NCBI RefSeq assembly: GCF_024347515.1
Contig: NZ_AP025493.1
Coordinates: 1,054,001-1,118,000, forward strand
Origin: Vibrio gigantis
Lineage (GTDB): Bacteria; Pseudomonadota; Gammaproteobacteria; Enterobacterales; Vibrionaceae
DNA length: 64,000 bases
Direction: 5' to 3'
The notes beneath the pieces are model-generated. The model ran no database searches, was not told where the DNA came from, and was given only the letters and a program-made list of their open reading frames with translations. A program made the position numbers and the translations under genes. Below are positions 16,352 to 23,831 of the stretch, one piece after another. Every line of letters begins with the position of its first letter. Position 1 is the stretch's first letter.

Positions 16352-17743
16352 CTAATAACCAATCATTTGTCCAATGAACAGCGCCACCCAACATAGGGCA
16401 TAAACCACCAACATAAATGGCACAATCGCTTTCAACCACTGCTCGTAAGAGACTCGACCCAGCGCAAGCATCGCTAGCGTGCCGCCAGAGGTTGGTACAA
16501 TAAGGTTTGTTAGGCCATCACCTACTTGGAATGCAGTAACCATCAGCTGACGACTCATACCTGCTAAGTCAGCAACTGGGATCATGATCGGCATGGTCAC
16601 CATTGCCTGACCAGAACCACCAGGAATGAATAAGTTGATGATGCCTTGAACCACACTCGCCACAATAGCAGCTAACGCGATTGGCATATCTTGAATCAAT
16701 GAACTCAGTGCATTAACAATGGTATCGATAATTGACGCTTGGTTAAGGATCACTTGAATAGAGGCAGCAACACCGATCACCAAGGCACCAGAGGTAACGC
16801 CCGACGCACCTTCCATCATCTGCTTAACAATGGCGTTTGCACCCAAGCCGTTCACGATACCAATAGCAATCGCCATCAATAAGAAAAGACCCGCGATCTC
16901 ATTGATGTACCAGCCATTAGCGAACACACCGTAAAGCATGATACCTAAACCAATAAGAAAAACGCCCAAGGTCATTTTGTCTTTCTTATTGAGTTGGTAT
17001 TCAGAAAGATCTTTACTCAGGCCGCCAGCAGTCTCTGGCTCTTTGAACTCCATTTTAGTGACACGAGAACAAATGTAGTAAGACAGAAATGCCAAAGAAG
17101 AAAGCACCATAACGGTACGCAACCAAGCACCAGAGAAGATTGGAAGCTCCGCAATGCCTTGTGCAACACCAACCGTGTACGGGTTAATCGGTGACAGAGC
17201 GAAACCCACACCGATACCACCTACCGCCATCACCGTGCCAACTAAGCTCGAATATCCAACCGCAGCAGAGATCAGTACCGCAACTGGCACTAAGGCGATG
17301 TTGTTTTCGAAGCCGACCGCTACACCAAAGAAACCATAGATGAACGTACCTATCGTAATGATTAGATTACGGTTTTTAATTCCAGCCTTATTTACCGCAA
17401 CACCGATGGCATTTTCTAATGCACCAGTGCGTTGCAAAATATGGAATAGACCGCCCGCGATAAACACAATAAACAGGTAAGGTGCCGCGCTAATCAAACC
17501 TTTAGGAATAGACACAAAAATATCGAAGAAATGTACTGACGGAATGCCTTCAATATAAGTAAAGGAATCAGCAACAACCGTTGTTCTGCCATCAACGACA
17601 ACGCGTTCAAACTCACCGGCTGGCACTATAAAAGTAAGAAGGTAAGTGGCAACCAGTATAAAAAAGATAAGAACCATCGGGTCTGGTACGTTTTTGTACC
17701 ACGCCTTCTTCTCTGCTGTTTCCATTTTCTCTGTCATATCCAT
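16352..17743 (-). CDS. YfcC-family membrane transporter (DcuC/arginine-ornithine type)
   Basis: This inner-membrane carrier of 463 residues has about 12 hydrophobic helices. It matches YfcC-type proteins: 'PDPMVLIFFILVATYLLTFIVPAGEF' at the start (in parts), 'GFFGVAVGFENNIALVPVAV', 'NLFIPGGSGQAMVTMPIMIP' and 'NLIVPTSGGTLAMLALGRVSYEQWLKA'. The ATG at 17743 has GGAGAG 7 nt upstream; a TTG at 17749 is disfavoured. Relatives are proposed to carry amino acids or dicarboxylates. Between an amidohydrolase and a DUF1028 hydrolase, it is likely the uptake system for their substrate. Confidence 0.88.
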   Translation of the reverse strand: MDMTEKMETAEKKAWYKNVPDPMVLIFFILVATYLLTFIVPAGEFERVVVDGRTTVVADSFTYIEGIPSVHFFDIFVSIPKGLISAAPYLFIVFIAGGLFHILQRTGALENAIGVAVNKAGIKNRNLIITIGTFIYGFFGVAVGFENNIALVPVAVLISAAVGYSSLVGTVMAVGGIGVGFALSPINPYTVGVAQGIAELPIFSGAWLRTVMVLSSLAFLSYYICSRVTKMEFKEPETAGGLSKDLSEYQLNKKDKMTLGVFLIGLGIMLYGVFANGWYINEIAGLFLLMAIAIGIVNGLGANAIVKQMMEGASGVTSGALVIGVAASIQVILNQASIIDTIVNALSSLIQDMPIALAAIVASVVQGIINLFIPGGSGQAMVTMPIMIPVADLAGMSRQLMVTAFQVGDGLTNLIVPTSGGTLAMLALGRVSYEQWLKAIVPFMLVVYALCWVALFIGQMIGY

Positions 17744-17863
17744 AACCAATCTCTCCTTAGTATAGGGAGCGCCTGAGAGCTGCGCTCTGTAGTATTTGTA
17801 GCAGGCGATAACCAGAACTTTGTTCAGATACCGTTAAAGACTGCTACCAAAATCTCGAATCGT

Positions 17864-19117
17864 TTATTTTTGCTCTGCTTTCATCAATAGACAGAAGTGG
17901 TTTAACACTTCGACTGTGGCAACCAAATCTTGCTGAAGAATGGCTTCGTCTGGGTGGTGGCTAATGCCATCAGTACAACGCATAAACAGCATGGCAATGT
18001 CGGTGAGCTTACTCACTGCCAAGCCGTCATGGCCTGCACCGCTATATAGATGTTTCGGTGTAATACCCGACAAACTTACCGCGTTACTTAAAACTGACGA
18101 TAAAGAGTCGGCACAGGTCACAGCTGATTGCTCATAAGTCTGTTCATGACGGTAAGCCAAGTTGTATTGAGTCATCAGGCTGTCGATATCTGCCAACATT
18201 TCATCTCGCGCTTTAACACGAGAAGCGTCATTTGGCGAACGAAGTTCAATGGTAATGTCTGTTTGTTGAGGGATAACGTTGACGCCATTCGGATAGTTAG
18301 CAATTTTGCCTACAACACCGACTAGGTCTTCTTCTCGCTTACAAAGCTGATCAAACATGTGGATCACTTGAGCTGCACCTACCAACGCATCTTGGCGTAG
18401 GTTCATCGGTACTGTGCCCGCATGGCTCGCTTTGCCAATGATCGACAAGGTATGGCGCTCAATCCCAGTCATTGCCGTCACTACCCCAACAGGCAGGTTG
18501 GCTTGCTCTAACTGCGGGCCTTGCTCAATGTGCAGTTCAACAAAACCAAGCACATTTTCTTTCTCATAAGCGTCTTCACTAATGAGGTCTGGGTTACAAC
18601 CAAAAGACACCAAAGCATCTCGCATGCTTACGCCGTTTGCATCCTCTGCTGTCAACATCGCAGGGTCGAATATGCCTGAAATCGCTTTTGAGCCTAAAAG
18701 TGTCGATTGAAAGCGCGTGCCCTCTTCGTCACTAAAAGCAATCACATCAATATGAAACGGGAACTCTAACTGGTTGTTGTGAAAGTAATTAACCAGTGCG
18801 ATTGGCAGTATTACGCCAAGGATCCCATCATATTTGCCCCCATTAGGCACCGTGTCTTGGTGTGATCCAAAGATCAGTGTTTTGGCATCTGGGTTAGCAC
18901 TTGGGTAACGACCAATTAAGTTTGCCGCGTTGTCCATTCGAACTTCCATACCAGACATTGTCATCCAGTTATGCAGTTTACGGTTTGCCTCTTCATGCTC
19001 TTTAGACGCACATAAACGCGTAACCCCTTCGTTATCGGGATCGGATGTTTGGCTGCATTGAGCAATAGACTCTAGCCATTCCCACGTTAAGCTGGCGGTT
19101 TCTTCGAATTTACCCAT
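17864..19117 (-). CDS. M20-family amidohydrolase, allantoate amidohydrolase / N-carbamoyl-L-amino-acid hydrolase type
   Basis: This 417-residue cytosolic metal-dependent hydrolase belongs to the AllC/HyuC/beta-ureidopropionase group. Metal ligands are visible in 'FGSHQDTVPNGGKYDG' (His and the bridging Asp), 'FSDEEGTRF' (Glu pair), 'FVELHIEQGP' (His) and 'SGAGHDGLAVS' (His near the C-terminus). The dimerisation domain carries 'GKASHAGTVPMNLRQDAL'. It removes ammonia and CO2 from a carbamoyl or ureido group; allantoate, N-carbamoyl amino acid and related ureides cannot be told apart by eye. It is the first gene of the operon and is divergent from the GntR gene. Confidence 0.9.
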   Translation of the reverse strand: MGKFEETASLTWEWLESIAQCSQTSDPDNEGVTRLCASKEHEEANRKLHNWMTMSGMEVRMDNAANLIGRYPSANPDAKTLIFGSHQDTVPNGGKYDGILGVILPIALVNYFHNNQLEFPFHIDVIAFSDEEGTRFQSTLLGSKAISGIFDPAMLTAEDANGVSMRDALVSFGCNPDLISEDAYEKENVLGFVELHIEQGPQLEQANLPVGVVTAMTGIERHTLSIIGKASHAGTVPMNLRQDALVGAAQVIHMFDQLCKREEDLVGVVGKIANYPNGVNVIPQQTDITIELRSPNDASRVKARDEMLADIDSLMTQYNLAYRHEQTYEQSAVTCADSLSSVLSNAVSLSGITPKHLYSGAGHDGLAVSKLTDIAMLFMRCTDGISHHPDEAILQQDLVATVEVLNHFCLLMKAEQK

Positions 19118-19154
19118 CTAAAATCATTCCATTCTGATCATGTACACCCAGGCA

Positions 19155-19170
19155 ATTTATCATGATAAAT
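19155..19170. promoter_or_regulatory. Palindromic operator, copy 1
   Basis: ATTTATCATGATAAAT is a perfect 16-bp palindrome in the divergent region between the amidohydrolase and GntR genes. Two identical copies with centres 30 bp apart (about three helical turns) strongly suggest cooperative GntR binding. Confidence 0.75.
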
Positions 19171-19184
19171 ATCAAATAAAAGCT

Positions 19185-19200
19185 ATTTATCATGATAAAT
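19185..19200. promoter_or_regulatory. Palindromic operator, copy 2
   Basis: This is a second identical copy of ATTTATCATGATAAAT, 30 bp from the first and so on the same face of the helix. Confidence 0.75.
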
Positions 19201-19229
19201 AAATATTTTGTGACTAAGATTCGATCAAT

Positions 19230-19265
19230 AATCGGAGTGTTTCATAACTCAACACTCCGATTTTT
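19230..19265 (+). terminator. Terminator-like hairpin in the leader of the GntR gene
   Basis: AATCGGAGTGTT (19230-19241) pairs perfectly with AACACTCCGATT (19251-19262) and is followed by a T run. It lies about 90 bp upstream of the GntR start and just after the operators, with no gene upstream on this strand. It may act as an attenuator or end a short transcript. Confidence 0.65.
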
Positions 19266-19354
19266 CCGGGGTTTTTAGGGCAAGAAAACAGGTGACATTC
19301 AGAGGAATTCCGTCAGAATTCAATAGGTACGGATAACACCCCAGCGAGGATAAT

Positions 19355-20101
19355 GTGGCAAAAAGCGCGAAGAGACGTAGAACACAAGAATTAGCAGAAT
19401 CGATCAAGAACTGGATCGTCGAGCAAGCACTGCAACCTGGGGATCGTTTACCTAACGAGCTTGAGGTTATGGAGAAGTTTGACGCTTCAAAAGGAACGGT
19501 TCGTGAAAGTATGCGAATCTTGGAAGCGCAAGGCATTTTGTCGACCAAAACCGGCCCGAATGGCGGTGTGTTCGTTAGTGAGATGAGCGAAAACAAAGCG
19601 CAGTCACTCTTAAGTAACTACCTGTTTTTTAAGAACACTTCGATATCAGATTTATACCAAATGCGTTTGTCGCTTGAGCCGGAGATTGCGGCTTCCCTCG
19701 CGGGGAGACTAAGCGAGTCGCAACTGCAGGCACTGAGCGACCAAATCGACAAGTATCAAACGCCACCGGAAGATATCTATCAAGAGCGCGAACACCACAT
19801 CGCATCGCTAGAGTTCCACAGCTTACTGGCAAGCTATTCAGATAATGAACTATTAAAGTTTGTAGTACGTTTTTCCGCGCAAATGCTTACTGAGCTGACG
19901 ATTTATCACAAGCTTTACGAACCAGGAAACCACAAACTGTGGCGTACCGGCGTACAAAGCCAGCGCGACCTTGTGCAAGCGCTGAGCAAAAGTGACGCAA
20001 TAAAAGCGAAGCAAATCATGCAGCAACATATGCTGACAGCGCACCAGCTTATGATTAAGCAAGAAGCGCAAATCGCTAACAGCTTTATCGCCGAAGAATA
20101 A
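19355..20101 (+). CDS. GntR-family regulator with FCD effector domain
   Basis: The 248-residue product has an N-terminal winged helix ('QPGDRLPNELEVMEKFDASKGTVRESMRILEAQGIL', residues about 25-60, in parts) and an all-helical FCD domain with metal-coordinating histidines ('EREHHIASLEFHSLLA'). The GTG start at 19355 follows GAGGA. It is divergent from the amidohydrolase operon, and two identical palindromes lie between them. It is therefore the likely repressor of that operon and of itself, released by a catabolic intermediate. Confidence 0.92.
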   Translation: MAKSAKRRRTQELAESIKNWIVEQALQPGDRLPNELEVMEKFDASKGTVRESMRILEAQGILSTKTGPNGGVFVSEMSENKAQSLLSNYLFFKNTSISDLYQMRLSLEPEIAASLAGRLSESQLQALSDQIDKYQTPPEDIYQEREHHIASLEFHSLLASYSDNELLKFVVRFSAQMLTELTIYHKLYEPGNHKLWRTGVQSQRDLVQALSKSDAIKAKQIMQQHMLTAHQLMIKQEAQIANSFIAEE

Positions 20102-20144
20102 GTCCGAGCACGTTCAACTTACCTAGCACATCTCGCACACACTA

Positions 20145-20176
20145 AAAACGCCAAGCTCATAAGAACTTGGCGTTTT
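20145..20176. terminator. Bidirectional terminator after the GntR gene
   Basis: AAAACGCCAAG pairs with CTTGGCGTTTT around a 10-nt loop. One arm coincides with the end of the aldehyde dehydrogenase remnant (codons for QNAKFL on the minus strand). It can terminate both convergent units. Confidence 0.85.
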
Positions 20177-20242
20177 GGTAATGATCGAGCACCATTTTGT
20201 GTCTCACGACCAATGCCTGACTCCTTGTAACCACCAAACTCG
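20157..20242 (-). pseudogene. Remnant of an aldehyde dehydrogenase 3' end
   Basis: Read on the minus strand, these 86 bp encode EFGGYKESGIGRET, then after a single-base loss KMVLDHYQNAKFL and a stop. The same stretch of the intact gene at 21972-23492 encodes AFGGYKKSGIGRETHKMMLDHYQNTKNLL. The match is clear at the DNA level too ('tgtgtctcacg.ccaatgcc'). The frameshift lies near 20197. It abuts the LysE stop codon directly and has no start or upstream part, so it is not expressed as an enzyme. Confidence 0.85.
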
Positions 20243-20244
20243 CA

Positions 20245-20868
20245 TTAGCTTCGTCCAGCCATTGCCAATAAACTGCCTGTACCAATAAATACACTACCGA
20301 AAATACGGTTTTGCACAATCATATGGCGGCGATTCTGCACTAATCCGGTCAAACGACTGGCTAACAGTGCATAACCACACATCACAAGCATATCGACTGT
20401 AAGTAAAGTACTGCCTAGCACTAGTATCTGCTCTACATGGGGACTGCTTGACACAATAAACTGGGGCAAAAGAGCTACAAGGAAAACAATACTTTTAGGA
20501 TTGGTAACGTTGACAATCACCGACTGACAAAACATTTTCAAGCCACTGACTTTCTGCTGGTGTCCTTTGTAATGTGTATTATCCACCGTCTCTGTAAACT
20601 TCTTGATGCCCAAATAAATTAGGTAGAATGCCCCAACCCACTTTATAGCGATAAACGCAACTTCTGATTGGGCAAGAACAGCGCCAAGTCCAACACCAAC
20701 CATCACAATATTGAACATATTTCCAACTTGTAACCCAAGGTTTGAAATCAAGCTTCGGCGAAAGCCGTATTTCATTGTTATTGACATCATATTCACGGCT
20801 CCTGCACCAGGAGAAACAGCTAAAACAATGCACGCCATCAAAAACGCAAACCACAAATCAAAATTCAT
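20245..20868 (-). CDS. LysE/RhtB-family amino-acid exporter
   Basis: This 207-residue inner-membrane protein has about six helices. The LysE/RhtB signature is visible near the start ('AVSPGAGAVNMMS' at about 18-30) with 'GLQVGNMFNIVMVGVGLGAV', 'WVGAFYLIYLGIKKF' and 'NVTNPKSIVFLVALLPQF'. Such proteins export amino acids or homoserine-lactone-like compounds using proton motive force. It is divergent from a LysR gene, the usual arrangement for LysE exporters, and sits between an aldehyde dehydrogenase remnant and the intact gene, implying insertion as a module. Confidence 0.92.
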   Translation of the reverse strand: MNFDLWFAFLMACIVLAVSPGAGAVNMMSITMKYGFRRSLISNLGLQVGNMFNIVMVGVGLGAVLAQSEVAFIAIKWVGAFYLIYLGIKKFTETVDNTHYKGHQQKVSGLKMFCQSVIVNVTNPKSIVFLVALLPQFIVSSSPHVEQILVLGSTLLTVDMLVMCGYALLASRLTGLVQNRRHMIVQNRIFGSVFIGTGSLLAMAGRS

Positions 20869-20985
20869 TTAAGCTTCCTTTTAAAGTGACATCGGCTCTA
20901 GACTTAAGCCGTAGTTGTAGCTAGTTTACTCATCACATAAAAGTAGAAAAACTAAGTTTTTATATATTCATTCGTAAGGAAACCT

Positions 20986-21897
20986 ATGGACATTCGATTT
21001 CTTGAAAGCCTTGTCGCAGTCGCAGAGGAAGGGTCAATAGCCGCTGCAGCTCGTGCGCAAGGCATAACACCAGCAGCGATCAGTCAAAGGATTCAAGCGT
21101 TAGAGGGCGAGTTTAATTGTAAGTTGTTTAGACGAGCAGGAAGTACTGTTCAGGCTACATATGCCTGTTTGGCGGTTGTCCCTAAAGCAAAATCGATCAT
21201 CAGAGAGACTCGTGATCTTATTGAAGTTGCGCAAGGGTCGGGATTAGATGGAACGTTAAGAGTGGGGGCTAACTCAACGTCATTAACCGCGTTTATCCCA
21301 TCGACTCTCAAGTCCATACGCAAAGTTGCGCCACAGGCAAAATTTCATATCATTCCTGGGAATTCTATCGACTTAAATCGGAGCCTTATCAATGGCGACC
21401 TTGATGCAGCTATTGTCGTTGCCCCTCCCTCAGTCATTCCGAAAACATTGCGATGTAGGGAATTGAGAAACGAGCCTCTTGCATTAATTCATAACAAAAC
21501 GATTCAAGGGTCAATTGCAAGTATACTCGACAACAACGCTTACATTAGGTATGACCCTACCTGTTGGGGCGGGCAAATGTCGGAACGATTCATGAACGAC
21601 ACGGGCATGACTAAAAATACCATTTTCGACCTAGATTCCCTTGAGGCGATTGTTCAGCTTGTGATGGAAGACGTTGGAGTATCAATAGTTCCAGTCTGGC
21701 CTGGCTTGGAGCTCTTTGATGAACACATCACCATCACACCAATAGCCAACAAGAAATACAACCGGAAGATGGTACTACTGAGTGCATACCACCCTAGACA
21801 GCCCAAACTACTCGAGTTGTTTGTAAAACACTTAGGTGAACTCGACTCGATTACACTGCAAAAAAATGAGTCAAACCATCAAGGATCGGGGCAATAA
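20986..21897 (+). CDS. LysR-family regulator, probably of the adjacent LysE exporter
   Basis: This 303-residue protein starts 'MDIRFLESLVAVAEEGSIAAAARAQG' (in parts), with the helix-turn-helix 'ITPAAISQRIQALE' and a substrate-binding-like effector domain ('LRVGANSTSLTAFIPSTL', 'DLDAAIVVAPPS'). It is divergent from lysE with a 117-bp gap and ends at its own terminator. It probably activates export when the amino acid accumulates (inference from the LysG/LysE pattern). Its frame is intact. Confidence 0.91.
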   Translation: MDIRFLESLVAVAEEGSIAAAARAQGITPAAISQRIQALEGEFNCKLFRRAGSTVQATYACLAVVPKAKSIIRETRDLIEVAQGSGLDGTLRVGANSTSLTAFIPSTLKSIRKVAPQAKFHIIPGNSIDLNRSLINGDLDAAIVVAPPSVIPKTLRCRELRNEPLALIHNKTIQGSIASILDNNAYIRYDPTCWGGQMSERFMNDTGMTKNTIFDLDSLEAIVQLVMEDVGVSIVPVWPGLELFDEHITITPIANKKYNRKMVLLSAYHPRQPKLLELFVKHLGELDSITLQKNESNHQGSGQ

Positions 21898-21905
21898 AAT
21901 GGGAA

Positions 21906-21929
21906 AAAGCGCCGTTGATACGGCGCTTT
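21906..21929. terminator. Bidirectional terminator between LysR and aldehyde dehydrogenase genes
   Basis: AAAGCGCCGT pairs with ACGGCGCTTT around a TGAT loop, 8 nt after the LysR stop. A-rich and T-rich flanks let it serve both convergent genes. Confidence 0.85.
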
Positions 21930-21971
21930 GTATTGAGTTCAAATACTACCCTGAATCCATTTTTTGTTTAA

Positions 21972-23492
21972 TTAGAAAAAACCTAATGGATTGGTATCGT
22001 AGCTGATCAGTAGGTTCTTGGTATTTTGATAGTGGTCGAGCATCATCTTATGTGTCTCACGGCCAATGCCAGATTTCTTGTAACCTCCAAACGCCGCATG
22101 TGCTGGGTAAGCATGGTAACAGTTAACCCAAATACGACCCGCTTCGATATTACGACCCATGCGATAAGCAAGGTTAGCATCACGCGTCCATACACCTGCG
22201 CCCAAGCCATACTCGGTATCGTTGGCAATCTCTAGAGCTTCCGCTTCATCTTTGAAGGTAGTGACAGCGATAACAGGGCCAAAGATCTCTTCTTGGAAAA
22301 CACGCATTTTGTTGTGTCCTTCGAGCATGGTTGGCTGGATGTAGTAACCATTACCTAAATCATCTGGTTGCTGCGCGATTTCGCCACCTGTCAGCACTTT
22401 CGCGCCTTCTTGGCGGCCAATCTCAAGATAGCTAAGAATCTTATCGAACTGCTCTTGAGAGGCTTGTGCGCCAACCTGAGTTTCGGTATCTAATGGGTTA
22501 CCTTGTTTGATAGTTTGGGCACGCTCGACCACTTTCGCAATGAACTTGTCGTATACCGATTCATGGATCAACACACGCGAAGGACAGGTACACACCTCAC
22601 CTTGGTTAAAGAACGCCAGCAACATACCTTCGACACACTTATCTAGGTATTCATCTTCATGGTTAAAGATATCTGGGAAGTAGATGTTTGGAGACTTACC
22701 GCCAAGCTCTACCGTTGATGGAATCAAGCTTTCAGCAGCACACTTCAGAATATGATGACCAACTTCAGTTGAACCCGTAAATGCTAACTTAGCAATGCGA
22801 TTACTGGTCGCGAGAGCCTGACCCGCTTCACTACCAAAACCATTGACGATGTTGACCACGCCAGCAGGCAGGAGATCTGCAATTTTCTCCATCATAACCA
22901 AAATAGAAGTCGGAGTTTGCTCGGCAGGCTTCATCACGACACAACAGCCTGCTGCTAAAGCAGGAGCCAGTTTCCAAGCCGCCATTAGAATCGGGAAGTT
23001 CCAAGGAATGATCTGCCCAACCACACCAATTGGTTCTGGGAAGTGGTAGCTAGCGGTGTTTGAATCTAGCTCAGCTGCGCTGCCTTCTTGCGCTCGAATA
23101 CACCCCGCAAAGTAGCGGAAGTGATCGACAACCAACGGAATATCTGCCGCCAGAGTTTCACGCACAGGTTTGCCGTTTTCCCACGTCTCAGCAACCGCGA
23201 TCTCTTCTAGATTTGCTTCAATACGGTCAGCAATTTTAAGTAGGATATTAGAGCGCTCAGTTACACTGGTTGCTGCCCAACTCGCACGAGCTGCATGCGC
23301 TGCATCGAGTGCTAAGCTAATATCTGCTTCGGTTGAACGTGCCACTTGGCAATACACCTGACCATTCACTGGGGAAGTGTTATCAAAATACTCGCCGCTG
23401 ACAGGCTTCACCCACTCACCACCGATAAAATTATCGTATTGAGCTTTAAAGTTCACCACTGCGTTATCACTACCCGGCTGTGCGTAAATCAT
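21972..23492 (-). CDS. NAD-dependent acetaldehyde/aldehyde dehydrogenase (AldB/ExaC/AcoD type)
   Basis: The 506-residue protein opens 'QYDNFIGGEWVKPVSGEYFDN' (in parts), typical of the AcoD/ExaC/AldB group that oxidises acetaldehyde and other short aldehydes to acids. Catalytic parts are visible: 'IIPWNFPILMAAWKLAPALA', 'FTGSTEVG', the general base in 'VELGGKSPN', and the nucleophile in 'NQGEVCTCPSRVLI'. It ends 'NTKNLLISYDTNPLGFF'. Upstream it has a sigma-54-type promoter and is divergent from acoR, so it is probably induced by acetoin, acetaldehyde or alcohol through that activator. A decayed copy of its 3' end lies at 20157-20242. Confidence 0.95.
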   Translation of the reverse strand: MIYAQPGSDNAVVNFKAQYDNFIGGEWVKPVSGEYFDNTSPVNGQVYCQVARSTEADISLALDAAHAARASWAATSVTERSNILLKIADRIEANLEEIAVAETWENGKPVRETLAADIPLVVDHFRYFAGCIRAQEGSAAELDSNTASYHFPEPIGVVGQIIPWNFPILMAAWKLAPALAAGCCVVMKPAEQTPTSILVMMEKIADLLPAGVVNIVNGFGSEAGQALATSNRIAKLAFTGSTEVGHHILKCAAESLIPSTVELGGKSPNIYFPDIFNHEDEYLDKCVEGMLLAFFNQGEVCTCPSRVLIHESVYDKFIAKVVERAQTIKQGNPLDTETQVGAQASQEQFDKILSYLEIGRQEGAKVLTGGEIAQQPDDLGNGYYIQPTMLEGHNKMRVFQEEIFGPVIAVTTFKDEAEALEIANDTEYGLGAGVWTRDANLAYRMGRNIEAGRIWVNCYHAYPAHAAFGGYKKSGIGRETHKMMLDHYQNTKNLLISYDTNPLGFF

Positions 23493-23662
23493 AGTTAGAT
23501 CCTTCTTTGATTTTTAGTCGTTGCTCATTCGTTGTTGAGCTTATGTTGTCGAGCTAGCATGGCGTCTTCCCGAAAGAAAAGAACACGTAAACAAAACCCG
23601 CCATGTTTATTCTTTCTGTTTAAAACACTGATACTTCGTGTTTTCTTCACCATAGTAACAAC

Positions 23663-23677
23663 GCAAATCACACGCCA
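23663..23677 (-). promoter_or_regulatory. Sigma-54 (-24/-12) promoter for the aldehyde dehydrogenase gene
   Basis: On the minus strand the sequence reads TGGCGTGTGATTTGC, matching TGGCACGNNNNTTGC with GG and GC exactly 10 nt apart. Transcription would start near 23651, about 160 bp before the gene. The divergent gene encodes a sigma-54 activator, which supports the call. Confidence 0.72.
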
Positions 23678-23787
23678 GAACTTCAAAACTTGTTGTTAAT
23701 AAATTGTAAAACTATGATTACCAAACGTTTACAACCCAAAGTGAGTTGGCATTGAACGGACGTGTGGAAACCACTCCAGTGTTCAAC

Positions 23788-23827
23788 TGTTCCAATTTGG
23801 TACACCCTCACTGTTACGACATGGAAC
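23788..23827. promoter_or_regulatory. Candidate upstream activator site for AcoR
   Basis: CTGTTCC (near 23788) and GGAACAG (near 23821) form separated inverted half-sites about 115-160 bp upstream of the sigma-54 promoter, a typical distance for an enhancer. They lie directly before the acoR start codon, so they may also give autoregulation. Confidence 0.35.
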
Positions 23828-23831
23828 AGTC

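Noticed and set aside
17767..17787. Hairpin GAGCGC/GCGCTC between the amidohydrolase and YfcC-type genes
   Set aside because: Only six base pairs and no T tract; not strong enough to call a terminator, and the genes look co-transcribed.
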